Shown in pieces: positions 10,856 to 23,146 of a DNA stretch of 64,000 nucleotides (position 1 is the first letter of the stretch; the number at the start of each line of letters is the position of its first letter). The DNA comes from Endomychus coccineus (Eukaryota; Arthropoda; Insecta; Coleoptera; Endomychidae), in assembly GCA_958510875.1 (NCBI GenBank), contig OY294067.1:260587736-260651735 (forward strand), in the 5' to 3' direction. The translations under genes were made by a program, and so were the position numbers. The notes beneath the pieces are model-generated. The model was not told the origin of the DNA. It saw nothing but the letters and a program-made list of their open reading frames with translations, and did not search any database.

Positions 10856-13427
10856 AATATGAACTCACACTTGGGTGATTCCGATTATATAGCTATTTTA
10901 TTTCTATTCAAATTTTATTTTACCCAATATTGCATATTTATAGCATATTTTCTCTTTTTGATGTGAATATTGACGTTTATAAAAATAGAATATATCTAAC
11001 ATTATAACACACGTGTATACTGAATTTATTGAAACCGTTAGTTCTGTTGATTCGTGAGAAGATAAGAGTAGAGCCTATAGGTCACTATTCACCATGCCAT
11101 GATAAATGTACCTACACAATTTTCAGAATCATATTCATGATAAAGATTCGCTATTTGCGCTACTTTGCATAGAACATCTGAATGTATTCTATGGCATGAA
11201 TTTAATCTCCAACCCTTCTCTAGTTTACAAGCGATAAGTGGCTGAAACATATTTCTGGGAGTCCACATTAAAGCATAATCCGAAAAATTGAAAGATGCAA
11301 ATAATTGAAGCTGGAGTCTTTCAGAAGAAGTTACTCGACCGTGTTCTACCAGATCCGAAAATCTCATTTTGCAAACCAATGTACGATCAGTTACGGAATT
11401 TGTAAAGATACAGTTTAATAGACGTATACCAATCAACAATTGTTGAATTATTGCTCTTAAGTTTCATGACTACTACAGCTGGTTTTTTAGAGTCGACTAC
11501 TCTGCTTTTTGTCATCGCAATAAACAAAACTGATGAGTCGAAGACAATCATCTGTTTGTAACTATTCCAATAATTTAGATAGAAAGATGCTGTTTTAGGA
11601 ACATAACAGATCCTTCAAAATGTTATTTAATTTGCTTGAGACCTGTTTGTGGCTTATCCAAACACCAGTGAGTAAACTTACAGCAATCAGATACTTAGCT
11701 GAAAATTTTATATCAGATTCATAAATACAATGTTTCCCAATTGCGTGTAAACAATTAAAGGGCACTTCTTTAGTCAAAATTAAAATCTCTTTGTCGCATA
11801 AATATGGGGTCTTAAGACTTTCATTTTCGAGATAAAGGGCATTCTGACAAAATTTTAATGATACTCTAAGCAAAGTTGTTACAACTGTGGCCTAAGTGAG
11901 TGCAATAGCAATACAAATAACATCAGGTGCAGTAAACAAGCAGTGGCGCAGATATGGATAATCAATCAGATTATCTTAAAAAAATAAAAAAACCAACTTT
12001 TCACAATTGAGTGGCAAATCTAGCCACTCTGTGCCTGAAAGGACAGTTGGCCAAATAACTGAATTTCGAAGAGATCACTAATTCATTCGCCTCTGCCAAA
12101 GAAAGAGAAGCAAAGTTTGAGGGATCACTTTCATGCACTTTATAAGAGTTAATAAAAATTATTTAAAAAAAAAATTATTATGGCTAATGGCACTTAATTA
12201 CAGATACGCAAATTTGGCTAAAATATGATGAGTGACTTGAATGTTTGATAAATTTTAAGGCACTGTATCTCGGCAATGAAACCCCCAGAACTAGTCGACA
12301 AAATGACCTTGTTTTTGACCAAAGATTACGGCTTTAAATTTTTAAAAGACCATTTGGAAACATCCTTAAGACGTAGAAAATATTAGTTGAAATGTAGTAG
12401 TGTATTGCATATGTACCGTTCATCAAGCATGATTTGACATTATTCAGAATAAAATCCTCGTAAATACAGTGTTTATGTACACGAAGCTATGCAACAAAAA
12501 ACGTGCAATAAAACAAACCAAAATAGATGCAAACCTTAGAAACAACTCATTTATCTTCGCTATTGCAAAAACTAGATAATTCGGTTTTAGGTTGAAACGC
12601 GAAATACGTGTTAGTAGTAGTAATTTTTTCATTTCGAGAAGCACATGCGTGTGAGATTAACATTCTGAGTAGCATCCATTAGCGTAGTGATCGAGAAATT
12701 TGTTGAAGCACGTATTTTTATCGTAAGAAAAACAATTGGGCTTTCAAGTCAGAAAATGGCAGTACATGCGGCTGTTGTTTAATGAAAACCTTGGAATTTG
12801 AGTAATGCCGTGGTATAAAAACGTGCAATATCTTATTTATCAGCTAATTTACTGATAATGTTTAATCAACCAAACCTGATTCCGTCTTTACGTGAAATAC
12901 CAGACAAGGATTAAAAACCCATTTGTTGCAATCAATACTCACGCTTTAAGATATTGATACCCATTTACGCGGATCATTAATTATTTATGAGGTGTCTTTA
13001 GCCATTCAAGTCGATAGCACACAAAGAAATGGACCTTAAAATATACACACGACTAAAATCTAACTAATGAGCTCGTCGAAATAATGTGACCGACTTCCCC
13101 GAAAATGACAATATATTTTCCAGTGTGCAGAGGATGACAAATTGAAATATTAATGATATTATATAAATAAATGAACTATTCAAATAGAACCCATATCTGT
13201 ATTTTTACTTCCTTCACTGTAAGTAGTAAGGAAGTATTATAATCGGTCTGAAAATATTTCGCGGAAATATCTGTTTTGCGCCTTTTTGAATCGATCTAAA
13301 ATATTTTCGATCGTCACTTCACAAGTCAGAGGCTATGTTCTATGTTGCAGCATAGGTCACTCGTACTTTACAGCATAAGGCTGCAGTACCGAAAGTAAAA
13401 CTAATATTTTATTCATTCTCTGCAACA
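10856..13427. other. no gene recognised; two minus-strand frames of unknown nature
   Basis: Two open frames lie in tandem on the minus strand at 11595-11873 (92 codons) and 11089-11439 (116 codons). They are less repetitive than other frames here, but I see no domain, splice pairing or known motif, so they may be chance or an old pseudogene. The rest, including 12660-13420, is AT-rich without recognisable features. Confidence 0.35.
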
Positions 13428-13584
13428 TACGAGAAAAAGGTGGAATGTCCTTGGAAAATGAAACTGATAGCGCCACAATCGAAAATCTCATGTGACATTT
13501 GTGATGTACCATCTTTAACTAGACTGATATGTCATTCAGTTCTGTTTGGACACCCATCAAAAGCAAGTAACCTTGAAGATTTTG

Positions 13585-14567
13585 ACGTGACAACGTCTTA
13601 TAATTCAATGGAGCTGGCTGCACGCACAAAAAAACATGACTCATGCGGCGTTACCTGTTTATAGCAATAAGTTAACAGAACTATTTCACGATGAGTAAAA
13701 AATCAATTGCTTTACTATTCGATCGAAATAATTATGGAGCGTAGCTATGATTTCAAAAAATTAAAACATAAATGTTAAATCTTCCACATACATAACAACG
13801 TGTCTGAAATGACAGGTTGGACCAGCCAGCCGTCAAAGGGAACAATTTTCTCCTATATCAAACACATTGAGGCGGGCTTTTGAAAAGCTAGAGTTACACA
13901 AATTTTAATGATGTTTCCAAATTTTAAATTTTAAATTTAAGATTTATGAACAATAATTTAATCACAGTTTATTCTTATAATAAATTATTCAACATTATTA
14001 CTTTTTTACAACAAATTACAATTAAATTTGCAAAAATAATTAAGTAACTAATTGAACAACAACTTTTATTCAGTTTACTTGCTGAAAGAAATAATGTCAA
14101 TACAAAATTTATTATTATAAAATAATGAAATCAAAAATTAAATTTTAACAGTCGAGTAGAAATTTAAACAATAAATTTTATTCAAATATTTTGTAAATTT
14201 AAAATGATTTTCTGAACGAAGAATTTTATGAAAAAATTTTCTAAATTGTTTCGCACGACGAATCATTTTGCAGAACCGCTTACAATCGCACCATGGAAAA
14301 ACAACCTGACGAACCAGAGGATTTCACGATGTACATTGTAAAAAAAATAAATAAAAATTGACATAATTGTATTTATGCGTACAAATAAATGTAACTTGAT
14401 CAATTCAATTGTGATTTCCATTCACCTCCTTCTCTATATCCATACAAAATATCTATCAAACAAATAAAATTAAAATTTTCTTTTGAAAAATGAAACCATT
14501 CCATCAGTATTTTCTTATGATGTTGTCACGTTCAACTATCGTCAGTAAACCCACTTTACAGACAACC
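13585..14567. mobile_element. 983 bp insertion inside the mariner, unclassified
   Basis: Flanked by the direct repeat GATTTT (13579-13584 and 14568-14573), consistent with a target duplication in the mariner 5' untranslated region. GACGTGACAACGTCTTATAA near the left end has a partial inverted match (TTATGATGTTGTCACGTTC, 14515-14533) about 30 bp inside the right end. The interior is very AT-rich (13900-14230) with no transposase frame, so it looks like a non-autonomous element. Superfamily unknown. Confidence 0.55.
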
Positions 14568-14581
14568 GATTTTTAGTAAAC

Positions 14582-14953
14582 ATGGAAGAAAGTGAATTTC
14601 ACGTCTTGATTAAACATTATTTCTTGCGTGGAAAAAACGTTACCAAAGCATCGCTTGTTAAACATTATGGAGACTCCTCACCACCGATTGGAACGATTCA
14701 CAAGTGGTTCACTGATTTTCGTTGTGGTAGTATGACCATAGAGGACGTCAAACGTTCTGATTGTCAAATTGAGGTTACAAGGCCAGAAGTCGTCGATAAA
14801 ATCCATGGTATGACACTGGACGCACCGCCGCACAGGTCCGCAGTCGCAATGGCAAAATTGCATGAATTGTTCTACGAATTATTTCGTCATCCACCATATC
14901 CTCCAGATTTGACCCCCTGCGATTTTTATCTATTTCTAAACTTGAATAAATGA
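14582..14953 (+). pseudogene. mariner transposase with in-frame central deletion
   Basis: A 123-codon frame begins MEESEFHVLIKHYFLRGKN, a typical mariner start with its helix-turn-helix region (HYGDSSPPIGTIHKWFTDF). After VVDKIHGMTLD it jumps directly to APPHRSAVAMAKL and ends PYPPDLTPCDFYLF. The deletion removes roughly 190 codons, including the first catalytic Asp and the QDNAPAH block carrying the second; only the third Asp region remains. The frame is kept across the deletion. It might make a short protein with DNA-binding sequence but cannot be catalytic. The remaining 3' part of the gene (to about 15100) is out of frame. Confidence 0.8.
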
Positions 14954-15152
14954 CTCGACTGAAATAGATTTGACTGCAATGATGAGTTCATCGCTAAATC
15001 AAAAGCCTATTTGATTGCTGAAATCGTAGTATTTAGAAGGAATCGAATAATTAGAAGAACGTTGGATGAAGTGTATCGGGCTATAAGGAGATTATATTGA
15101 GAATAAAATAAATCATTTCAATTTGTCAGGGACTTTTCACCTTGCCCTCGTA

Positions 15153-17289
15153 TACAAGTACATCCTGTTTAAAAGGGGTTGCCAGACGTGAACTGAGTCC
15201 TTTGTTGCACTCCATTTACTTTTATTAAGACAGCAATTATGATGTTCTAGTTAATACATTTCATTAGAGCATAAAATGATCTGGGAGGAAGTTTCTTTTA
15301 TCGAAAGCTCTCAATTTTATAGCTCAATATTTTTTATTTTCTGTTAGTGTATGAGCGAAGGGGGAGGGGCGGCAAATTTGGAATATGGCCAGAGCGGCAG
15401 AAACCTATGCTACGCCACTGGTCAAAATTCTCATAGTTTTGCACGCCCCAAGTAAGCAAGGCTCGTAACGGCTCTGAATGATATTAAAAACTATTCATAC
15501 ACAAAGCATAATCAAGATGTAATATCGTTATTTCTAGCATCGGATATTTTTTGTTGATGTTACATTGTTAAAAGTCCTAATAAGGCGAGTCATATTGGTA
15601 CATACACAATTCATCGACCAACAAACCTTTATAATTTTATCTCAACTTTTAAAACCAATTTAAATAATTATTACTAAAGTATCACTAAAGTAAATATTTA
15701 TGCCAGAATATTGAAGTAATTACCCAAATGGTTAGAGGAAATAAATAATAGTTTACTATTGCGTTCAGTATGCTAAATGTTGCAGCAAAGTACATTCACC
15801 GAGGACAAATACACATTACGAAATATATAGTTCTGATCATTGGATATAAATATAATTAGACACAGCATCGGTTATACGTTACTAAAGCAGCGTTTGCGGC
15901 CCACATGGTGAGGGTGCGGGCAAGAGAAGAAATGTAGAGCACTGTTTGCCTCTAGTTTCATCAGTTGTTCATCCATACTCTTCGCTTAGAATATGAGAAG
16001 TTGACACTCGTACTTTAATTTAAACAAACATGTCCATTCTAGTTTATAGTCATGTTTTTATTTAATCAGTACAAAAGTCAATTCTGCAATATGGTTAATC
16101 TTCAATCAACTATTTAGTGCAGCCAAATGGGTATTAGACCCTTAAATCCTTGGGGAACGGATCGATTTCGATGAAATAAAGTTGCGCAAATTGTTTATAT
16201 TGTTTATAAACAATATTAGCTCATTTTTGGGATTTAATAGAAATTTTTAGCTGATTTGTGGCAAATTGCACAAACAGATTTGATGACCATTTGAAAATGT
16301 ACACTGTTTATCACCACAATGTATCTTCTGGTGAAAAACCGAAACCAAGAATGAAGAATCGTTTGTCCCATCAACTTCTTTACATGAACTCTCATTCAAA
16401 CAAGATGTAATAAACTTCAAGTTCAGAAGCCGTTTCCACTCTGTTCAGATCTATATAGATAATGGGAAAGCAGATATACGAAAAAACGTGTTTTATCGTT
16501 GTGGCATAGCGATAAATTTTTGTAAAGATTGTAAGATGCGAAAGCGGTATATACGAAGAAGCGCTATATGGGAGGTTCAGTTAATTTTTTCTAATTGGTA
16601 AGAGCTGATTCTGGATGCATGTTCCACGCAACTGGCATACGCATAGCAGCAAATAACTAAGAATGCCATCCATGTCGGGTACTCATAACATGAAATAGAC
16701 CGACCAGACAAGATATTCTACCGTTGTTTATCAAAGAATATGTTAATTTCATCTGATCTCATGTAAATATGGTACCTAGTTATATCAAGCTATAAAAGTA
16801 TGTGTCACATAATCCTGAAATATAGCCAGATAATGATTCAAAACAATTTTACGTACTGAAGATATCAAAAACTCATACATTATCCTAATCCTCGAAAATT
16901 AATTAATTCATAAACACTCAAGAATATTAAATGTTGTGACTGTATTATTTGAATGATCATAAATAAACTATAAATTATTGAATAATTATCATCCGGTATA
17001 ATAATATTGATAATAATTTATTTATTAGTTCAAGTAACCTAACATCACATAAGTACTTATGGCAGTACGTGTCAAAAGGGAAAAATATACTGAATGATGG
17101 ATGATATAAAATAGTGTAATGCTATCATGACTAATGGATTCTGAGATAGAAGAAATCCTCTAATGTATATATTGTATTTAATCTATGTGTTTTATTTTCG
17201 CAGAAATATACGTTTTTGGCCTTTGTACATTATTTGTGAGGTGATGTTTGATTGTGCGAGAGATAAGCTAAGTCTAGCAGTAACGTCTT
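15153..17289. other. no gene recognised; one dispersed repeat
   Basis: Mostly AT-rich sequence. 16116-16275 is a dispersed repeat beginning AGTGCAGCCAAATGGGTAT that recurs at 25635-25795 and, for its first part, at 36192-36265. A GC-richer patch at 15880-15950 gives a short frame with AAFAAHMVRVRAREEM, not recognised. Confidence 0.4.
16116..16275 (+). repeat. dispersed repeat starting AGTGCAG
   Basis: Begins AGTGCAGCCAAATGGGTAT and contains AAATCCTTGGGGAACGGATC, AAATTGTTTATATTG and TTTATAAAC. Copies at 25635-25795 and 36192-36265 share the start. In the third copy it leads into a large foldback, suggesting it is an end of that kind of element. Confidence 0.55.
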
Positions 17290-17676
17290 CTTCTTGGGTC
17301 CCGGGGCAGTTGCTTCTGAAAACTTTTTTGGCTGTAAACGTGTTAATAGTGCGGGAACCGCCGAACCCGAGGAATCCTAGGACCTGACGCCGCCTTGGTG
17401 GCTTCTTGAATATACCGTCAGTAAAGTCATGTTTCTGCTGACGGGGTCTTATCTTAACACCCGGCTTGCTGAAGTTAATCCCTGTAAATAATACTTTATT
17501 TCTAAGGTTTCCTGGGACGCCGAAAGAATGAGTGGCCTGGAGGAAGTCAAGTCGTGAGTCACTCTTACCACGAGGACCAGGCGCCCCTAAAATGACATAT
17601 AAGCCTTCTCCGGAGAATGGACATTACCTCCAGGGTGACCTGTGTTCGTCCGATACTCGTGGATTAGGCTGAATAA

Positions 17677-18640
17677 TTATGACAAATTTTTTGAAATTGA
17701 GGAAAGAGCAAGAATATTTGTAACGACCGAAAGAAAAAAGATTGCCAAACGGCAGGAATAACAATTATGAAATGTATTAGCGAGGGCAGTGGAGATGGTG
17801 GGTGTGATTGAGATATTGAAGGGGCGAATAGAAGTGTTAGACATAAGGAAAGAAATTGTGGATGACATGAATGCGGCGAATGAAAGGAGGAAGGGAAGGA
17901 TAGAGGAAAAGCAGATTAGAGAAAGAGTTATTTTATTTAATGATTTAATGAATGAAAATTGAGGTTGTTAGGGAGAATGGAAATGTGGAAAGATGTGTGA
18001 AAATGTAGGACAACAGGTAGAAGGAGGAATATCTATTTTGAGTCAGGAAGAGGAAGAAGTTATGCTATAATGTAATGTATGTAGTAGTAAGGAGATGATG
18101 TAATGTATGTAGAGTAGTAAGGAGATGCGTGGTGATAAGGTGAAGGAAGGTTCTAAATTGGAAGATTTTAGGGTGGGGGCTCTAAGACGAGCAAGAGATG
18201 GAGTGATTATTGAGATGAGAAGTAAAACAGATTTTGAACAGTGGAAGCAATGTGAAGATATAACTAGATTGGACATGGAGGTACATGATATAAAGTTCAA
18301 TTCTGAGAGGGTAATGAATGAGTTGTATGAAAGGGATGGTGTAAGTATGGAGCGGGAGGAAATCATGATTAGTATGAGAATTGTGAATAAATTGGGAGGT
18401 GCGAGTGTGGTTTTGGGTAATGTATTGATTCAGTTAGAGAATGTAATTGTAAAAAAGTGGGTGAATGAAGGGTGGATATGGTATTCAATTCGATGAGGCT
18501 AAGAATGTTTGAACAAGTGTTGCGTTGTTATAGGTGCTTGTATTCTAGATTTGTTGTTAAAGATTGTGGAGACGAGAGTTAGTTTAGGAGATGTGGTGGA
18601 GAGGGGCATTTATGGAAAGATTTTAAAGGGGCGATAGGAA
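17677..18640 (+). pseudogene. R1-type ORF1 (gag-like) with zinc-knuckle remnant
   Basis: The best-preserved block is 18125-18496, with VGALRRARDGVIIEMRS, close to the VR..RKARDGVVVEV segment just before the zinc knuckles of R1-like gag proteins. Then 18515-18630 reads CYRCLYSRFVVKDCG, a stop, and FRRCGGEGHLWKDF, remnants of CCHC knuckles that would bind element RNA. The upstream part (17677-18120) is charged and in broken frames. At least three stops interrupt the gene, so no full protein is possible. Confidence 0.65.
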
Positions 18641-18756
18641 ATGAATGAGGAAACTGGGATAAAACGGGTTTAGCAGTAGGTGGGCATGGTGTAATGAGTG
18701 GGGAATGCCTATTATATAAAAGAGCGGTGTAGAGAATCAGGGAAAGAATGGATTAT

Positions 18757-19350
18757 GAGTGATGGAGATGTGGATGCAATTGAATTTTCGGATGTTTGCA
18801 GGGGTAATGAATGATGTGGGTGTTATGATGAGGGATGAGAATATTAAGGTTGGAGTTTTGCAGGAACCGTATGAATGGGGTGGTAGATTAAGTGGGTTGC
18901 CTCGGGAAATCGGGTGGTGAGTGCTAGGAAAGCGGCTGTTGCAGTGAATGATAGTATGGATTTGATGGAGGTGACTGAATGGAGAAGTGAGCGATTTGTG
19001 TTTGGATTGAGGGAAGAGCAGATGAATGTTCAGTGTGTTCGATCTACCGTACGTTAGGAGATGATCTGATCTGATTGAGAATATGGGGAAAGTGTGCGAC
19101 AGAATTGGGAGGAAACCGATGTTTATAGGTATGGATGCGAATACCGTTTCACCTTCGTGGTCTAGCAAGGGAATGCGGTATGATGAAAGAAAGGAGAAAG
19201 GGCGGATGTTGGAAGAGTTGTTAGTTAGGAGAGATTTGGTAGTTCTGAATAAGACTACAGAATTATAAACATATTGTGGTCCGAATAGTATGAGTGACAT
19301 AGATGTTTACTTAGGGGATGAGGAATGTTTCGAAAAGGTGAATGATCTGA
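18757..19350 (+). pseudogene. R1-type endonuclease domain, broken
   Basis: Starting near 18757 the plus strand reads MQLNFRMFAGVMND and VGVLQEPYEWGGRL; LQEPY is the conserved N-terminal EN motif. After a frameshifted stretch, 19083-19268 reads MFIGMDANTVSPSWSS, matching the G.D.NA.S..W catalytic block, then LVVLNKTTEL and, after a stop, CGPNSMSDIDVYL, matching the distal S.IDV.L motif. The domain would nick target DNA to prime reverse transcription. Sequence after about 19370 no longer matches. Confidence 0.65.
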
Positions 19351-19370
19351 GAGAAACTCTATAGTAAACG

Positions 19371-20530
19371 ACACAGTTGAGGCGGCAACCCATATTTCGG
19401 AAATTTCTCAAGATGGAAGTTTCTCTAGAAGGTTTTTTTTGCTAGTGAATATACAGTATCGGAAACAATTCTTCTGGGGTATAGACATAAATCTCCACGT
19501 GCAACAAGGAACGCAATGATATGATAATACCACATAAACAAGAGAGACGCACTGCTGTGCGCCCCTCCTCTTACCCCACCCGAGGCATACACAGCGACGC
19601 GCACATTCTCTCGACTGGTGCTGGTGTGATACTGACGTCCTACGTCCCGAACTGACCGCCTCAAATTGTAATGCTCTCTCCACATATAGCAAGCTATTCT
19701 TCACGCTCTCATGAAATCACCATACCCAAGATAAATATTTTCCGAACCTGTATATCACAATGTTCCATTAACCCGCATAAGTATCCGAAAGAGAAAAATT
19801 GTGCTAACAACACGAGTTAGAAAAGTTGATGATCTACAGATCATTTAATTTTATAATTTTTTGAACTTATGATTTTGAATCTATTGTTGCAATTTGACCT
19901 CTATCATCTGATAATCCAGTAAAATAGTATCTATATACTCATTCTTTTGTTTTATAATATCTTTGTTCCACGCACAAAAATGAAAAAAAAATTCCTAACA
20001 ACAGTGCTTTCATTTCAATTCTATTTTGATTTCTACTCTTGATAATTTAAGGAAGCTATTAAGACATAACGTCCACGTAACTTATTTGAGCTATTCAAGT
20101 TTTGATTATGAAAGTAAATTAAATATAATCAGTTCGCTGCTAATTGCACCTCTTCTCAAATAAATGGGTTTAATTCGGATATGATTGAGCAGCATATACA
20201 AAAATATGATGATTGATTATTAAATTAAATCTCGGAATGAAGATTCTGAAATTGCTATCACTTTTTATGCAAACGATTCAACTCAGTCTATTCGAATGTA
20301 ATAAAGTATAACTAATTAAGGTTTTCATTACATACAATATGGTATCAATTTGTAGATAGACTCTGGGTTTGTAATTTGTATATTAATTCGATAAGGCGGT
20401 GTATCACTCAGATATAATAATATGAGTTTCAAAAAATGTGAAAGAAAAAATAAATACTCATCAAAAACAAATGTTATTAACTTTAAATATAAAGATTACG
20501 GATATTCAAGTTTCTTTTGTCGTCGATGCT
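19371..20530. other. no gene recognised
   Basis: A CpG-containing patch at 19540-19660 yields two overlapping minus-strand frames (86 and 98 codons) with no motif I recognise. From 19720 to 20430 the DNA is AT-rich and featureless. Confidence 0.4.
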
Positions 20531-20534
20531 GTTT

Positions 20535-20905
20535 TTTCACCAACCCCTCCTCAGCCACTAAGGTTTTTGTGCACTCCTCTAATGCCTTCTCCTAGTCAGC
20601 GCAGATTCTTCACCTGTTGGGTATCGTACTCGTCGGGGCTGTCTAGGCTGCCCGAACAATTCTTTTCTTTTGCAATCTAGTGTTGCTTGGTTCGACCCAA
20701 TGCATTCTCGTACAGCTGTTTTGTCCCTCAGGGTACAGATTTTGGGCCTATATATGAGGCATTACGGCTAGTTCATCAGCTTTTTGTTGTCCTCAATAAC
20801 ACAATGTCCGGAGACCCATATCAAAGTTATTTTGTTGTACTGATGTCCCTGGCAATCCTGGAAAGATTGCAGCTTCTAGCTGGTAGTACTGCAATTTTAA
20901 TCCTA
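20535..20905 (-). pseudogene. LINE RNase H domain relic
   Basis: On the minus strand near 20835-20760 the translation gives NKITLIWVSGHCVIEDNKK followed, after a one-base shift, by ADELA. This matches the C-terminal RNase H signature W.PGH.GI.GNE.AD.LA, including the conserved His. Downstream minus-strand text reads PEGQNSCTRMHW and LQKKRIVRAA. The remnant is about 370 bp, isolated, and has stops and shifts. It belongs to an RNase H-bearing non-LTR family. Confidence 0.6.
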
Positions 20906-21195
20906 GTTCACCAATATTTTCTTCAAAACAAAGGATGTCGATTATCATGGTGAAATGTATCAAAACAAATTCCTATATTGGTTTGAATTTCAACTTTTAG
21001 TAATTTTACAGAACCCTCCACCATCGTTGTGGATAATGAATAAATTGATAGCAAGCTCTCTAAAGAAAAAGCATATACAAGAATGATTAAGTAGGAGTAA
21101 TATAACGTTATGATAACACCTTTAAACCACTGTTGTTGATTTTGGTATGGATGAACGAGTCGCAACCAGTAAACGTAGCAGATATGTTAACTGAA

Positions 21196-23146
21196 AAACA
21201 CGGCCAACGCAGTGCTTCGTGTACTCGCTCACCATTAAAATTTTAACACCACTGAACATATTTGGCCTTTGTGTAAAGAAGCTAGCAAAACCAATAACCA
21301 GAAGTATGAACAGAGACACACTGATGAAGTGAATGATTCTGTGTTATTATTAATGTTCAATGCTTAGAGGAATTATTATAGTGTTTGAGGCAGTAAAGTG
21401 AAATTCATTATTTTGATGTGCCTCAAGTTACAACAGCAATTTTAGTACTCGCAACCGTAAAGTTAATACAAATAAATATTATCGATTTAAAGCTATATCC
21501 TTTCTCTTCTGAAGTTTAATTTTACATATCTGTATTTGAAATTCTTCGTTATCAGAATAGTTTTATTTCCTTTATCGTTTATAAAATATATGCAAGATGT
21601 AACCGAAATAAACTCCTTCAACTGAAGTGTTCTTATAGGTTGCTACAAAAGTAAGTAAGCTCTTTATTCCATAGTATGTTGAACAAAATTTATCCATATC
21701 AATAACATTAATACATAAGTATGCAACAGAAAATGCAAGTCCACATGATCAAAATTAGAAAATAATCTTCCAAATTGTATAGCTTCTGTTTATTGAGCTA
21801 TTATATTCATCCTACTGAAATAGTGGTAATGAGATTATCGAAAGTAGATTTGAACACCATGCATGGCCAACTAAGTGCTTCGTATATCCGCTCACCATTA
21901 AAATTTTGACACCACTATTTAGCCTTTGTGTAAACAAGATAGCAAAACCAATAACCAGAAGTATGAGCAAAGACATACTGATGAAGTGAATAATTCTGTG
22001 TTATTATTAATGTTCAATGCTTAAGGCAGTAGAGGGAAATTTATTACTTGGATGTGCTTGTGCCTCAAGTTACAACAGCAATTTTAGTAGTCGCAACCGT
22101 AAAGTTAATACAAATAAATATTATCGATTCAAAGCTATATCCTTTCTGTTCTGAAGTTTGATTTTACATATCTGTATTTGAAATTCTTCGTTATCAGAAT
22201 AGTTTTATTCCTTATATCGTTTATAAAATATATGCAAGATATAACCGAAATGAGCTCCTTCAACTAAAGTGTTCCTATAGGTTGCTGCAAAAGTAAGTAA
22301 GCTTTTTATTTCACAGTATGTTCAACAAAATTTATCCATATCAATATCATTAATACATAAGTATGCAACAGAAAATGCAGGTCCACATGATCAAAAATGG
22401 AACATAATCTTTCAAATTGTATAGCTTCTGTTTATTGAGTTATTATATTCATCCTACTGAAATAGTGGTAAAGAGATTATCGAAAGTAGATTTGAACACC
22501 ATGCATAGCCAACTAAGTGCTTCGTATATCCGCTCACCATTAAAATTTTGACACCACTATTTAGCCTTTGTGTAAAGAAGATAGCAAAACCAATAACCAG
22601 AAGTATGAGCAAAGACATACTGATGAAGTGAATAATTCTGTGTTATTATTAATGTTCAATGCTTAAGGCAGTAAAGGGAAATTTATTACTTGGATGTGCT
22701 TGTGCCTCAACTTACAACAGCAATTTTAGTACTCGCAACCGTAAAGTTAATACAAATAAATATTATCGATTTGAAGCTATATCCTTTCTCTTCTGAAGTT
22801 TAATTTTACATATCTGTATTCGAAATTCTTCGTTATCAGAATAGTTTTATTTCTTATATCGCTTATAAAATATATGCAAGATGTAACCGAAATGAACTCC
22901 TTCAACTAAAGTGTTCTTATAGGTTGCTGCAAAATTAAGTAAGGTTTTTATTTCACAGTATGTTGAACAAAATTTATCCATATCAATATCATTAATACAT
23001 AAGTATGCAACAGGAAATGCAAGTTCACATGATCAAAAATGGAACATAATCTTTCAAATTGTATAGCTTCTGTTTGTTGAGTTATTATATTCATCCCAAT
23101 GAAATAGTGGTAATGAGATTATCGAAAGTAGATTTGAACACCATGC
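21196..23146. repeat. tandem repeat, three units of about 640-660 bp
   Basis: The landmark AGTGCTTCGT recurs at about 21211, 21874 and 22516, so the spacings are about 663 and 642. Each unit contains ACCAATAACCAGAAGTATGA, TTCTGTGTTATTATTAATG and GAAATTCTTCGTTATCAGAA. Units two and three are very similar; unit one is more diverged and has a few extra bases. The array stops abruptly at GAACACCATGCA, about 23146. No coding frame is conserved between units. Confidence 0.9.

Larger units (their letters stand above)
13428..15152 (+). mobile_element. mariner element split by a nested insertion
   Basis: The left end TACGAGAAAAAGGTGGAA (13428) corresponds to the family end TACGAGGGCAAGGTGAAAAG seen near 32897 and 51852. 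The right end finishes ACCTTGCCCTCGTA at 15152. The 5' untranslated part (13428-13584) stops at GAAGATTTT and resumes at 14568 with GATTTTTAGTAAACATGG, where other copies are continuous. Between them is a 983 bp insertion. Without it this copy is about 740 bp, short because the middle of the transposase gene is deleted. Confidence 0.8.
17290..19370 (+). mobile_element. non-LTR retrotransposon (R1-type), 5' half, degraded
   Basis: A GC-richer leader (about 17290-17680) precedes a purine-rich, strongly strand-biased region with a gag-like ORF1 and then an apurinic-type endonuclease, the order expected of R1-clade elements. The reverse transcriptase is absent: similarity ends near 19370. Multiple stops and frameshifts show it is old. 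Large minus-strand frames at 18043-18366 and 18737-19300 are mirror images of the purine-rich coding strand. Confidence 0.7.

Noticed and set aside
18737..19300. 187-codon minus-strand open frame
   Set aside because: It is the complement of the purine-biased R1-type endonuclease region, whose motifs (LQEPY, MDANTVSPSW) are on the plus strand.
19408..19704. 98- and 86-codon minus-strand frames in a CpG patch
   Set aside because: Two overlapping frames of equal quality and no recognisable domain; no splice evidence.
21196..23146. CRISPR-like array
   Set aside because: Units are about 640 bp with no short repeat/unique spacer alternation, and the DNA is eukaryotic.
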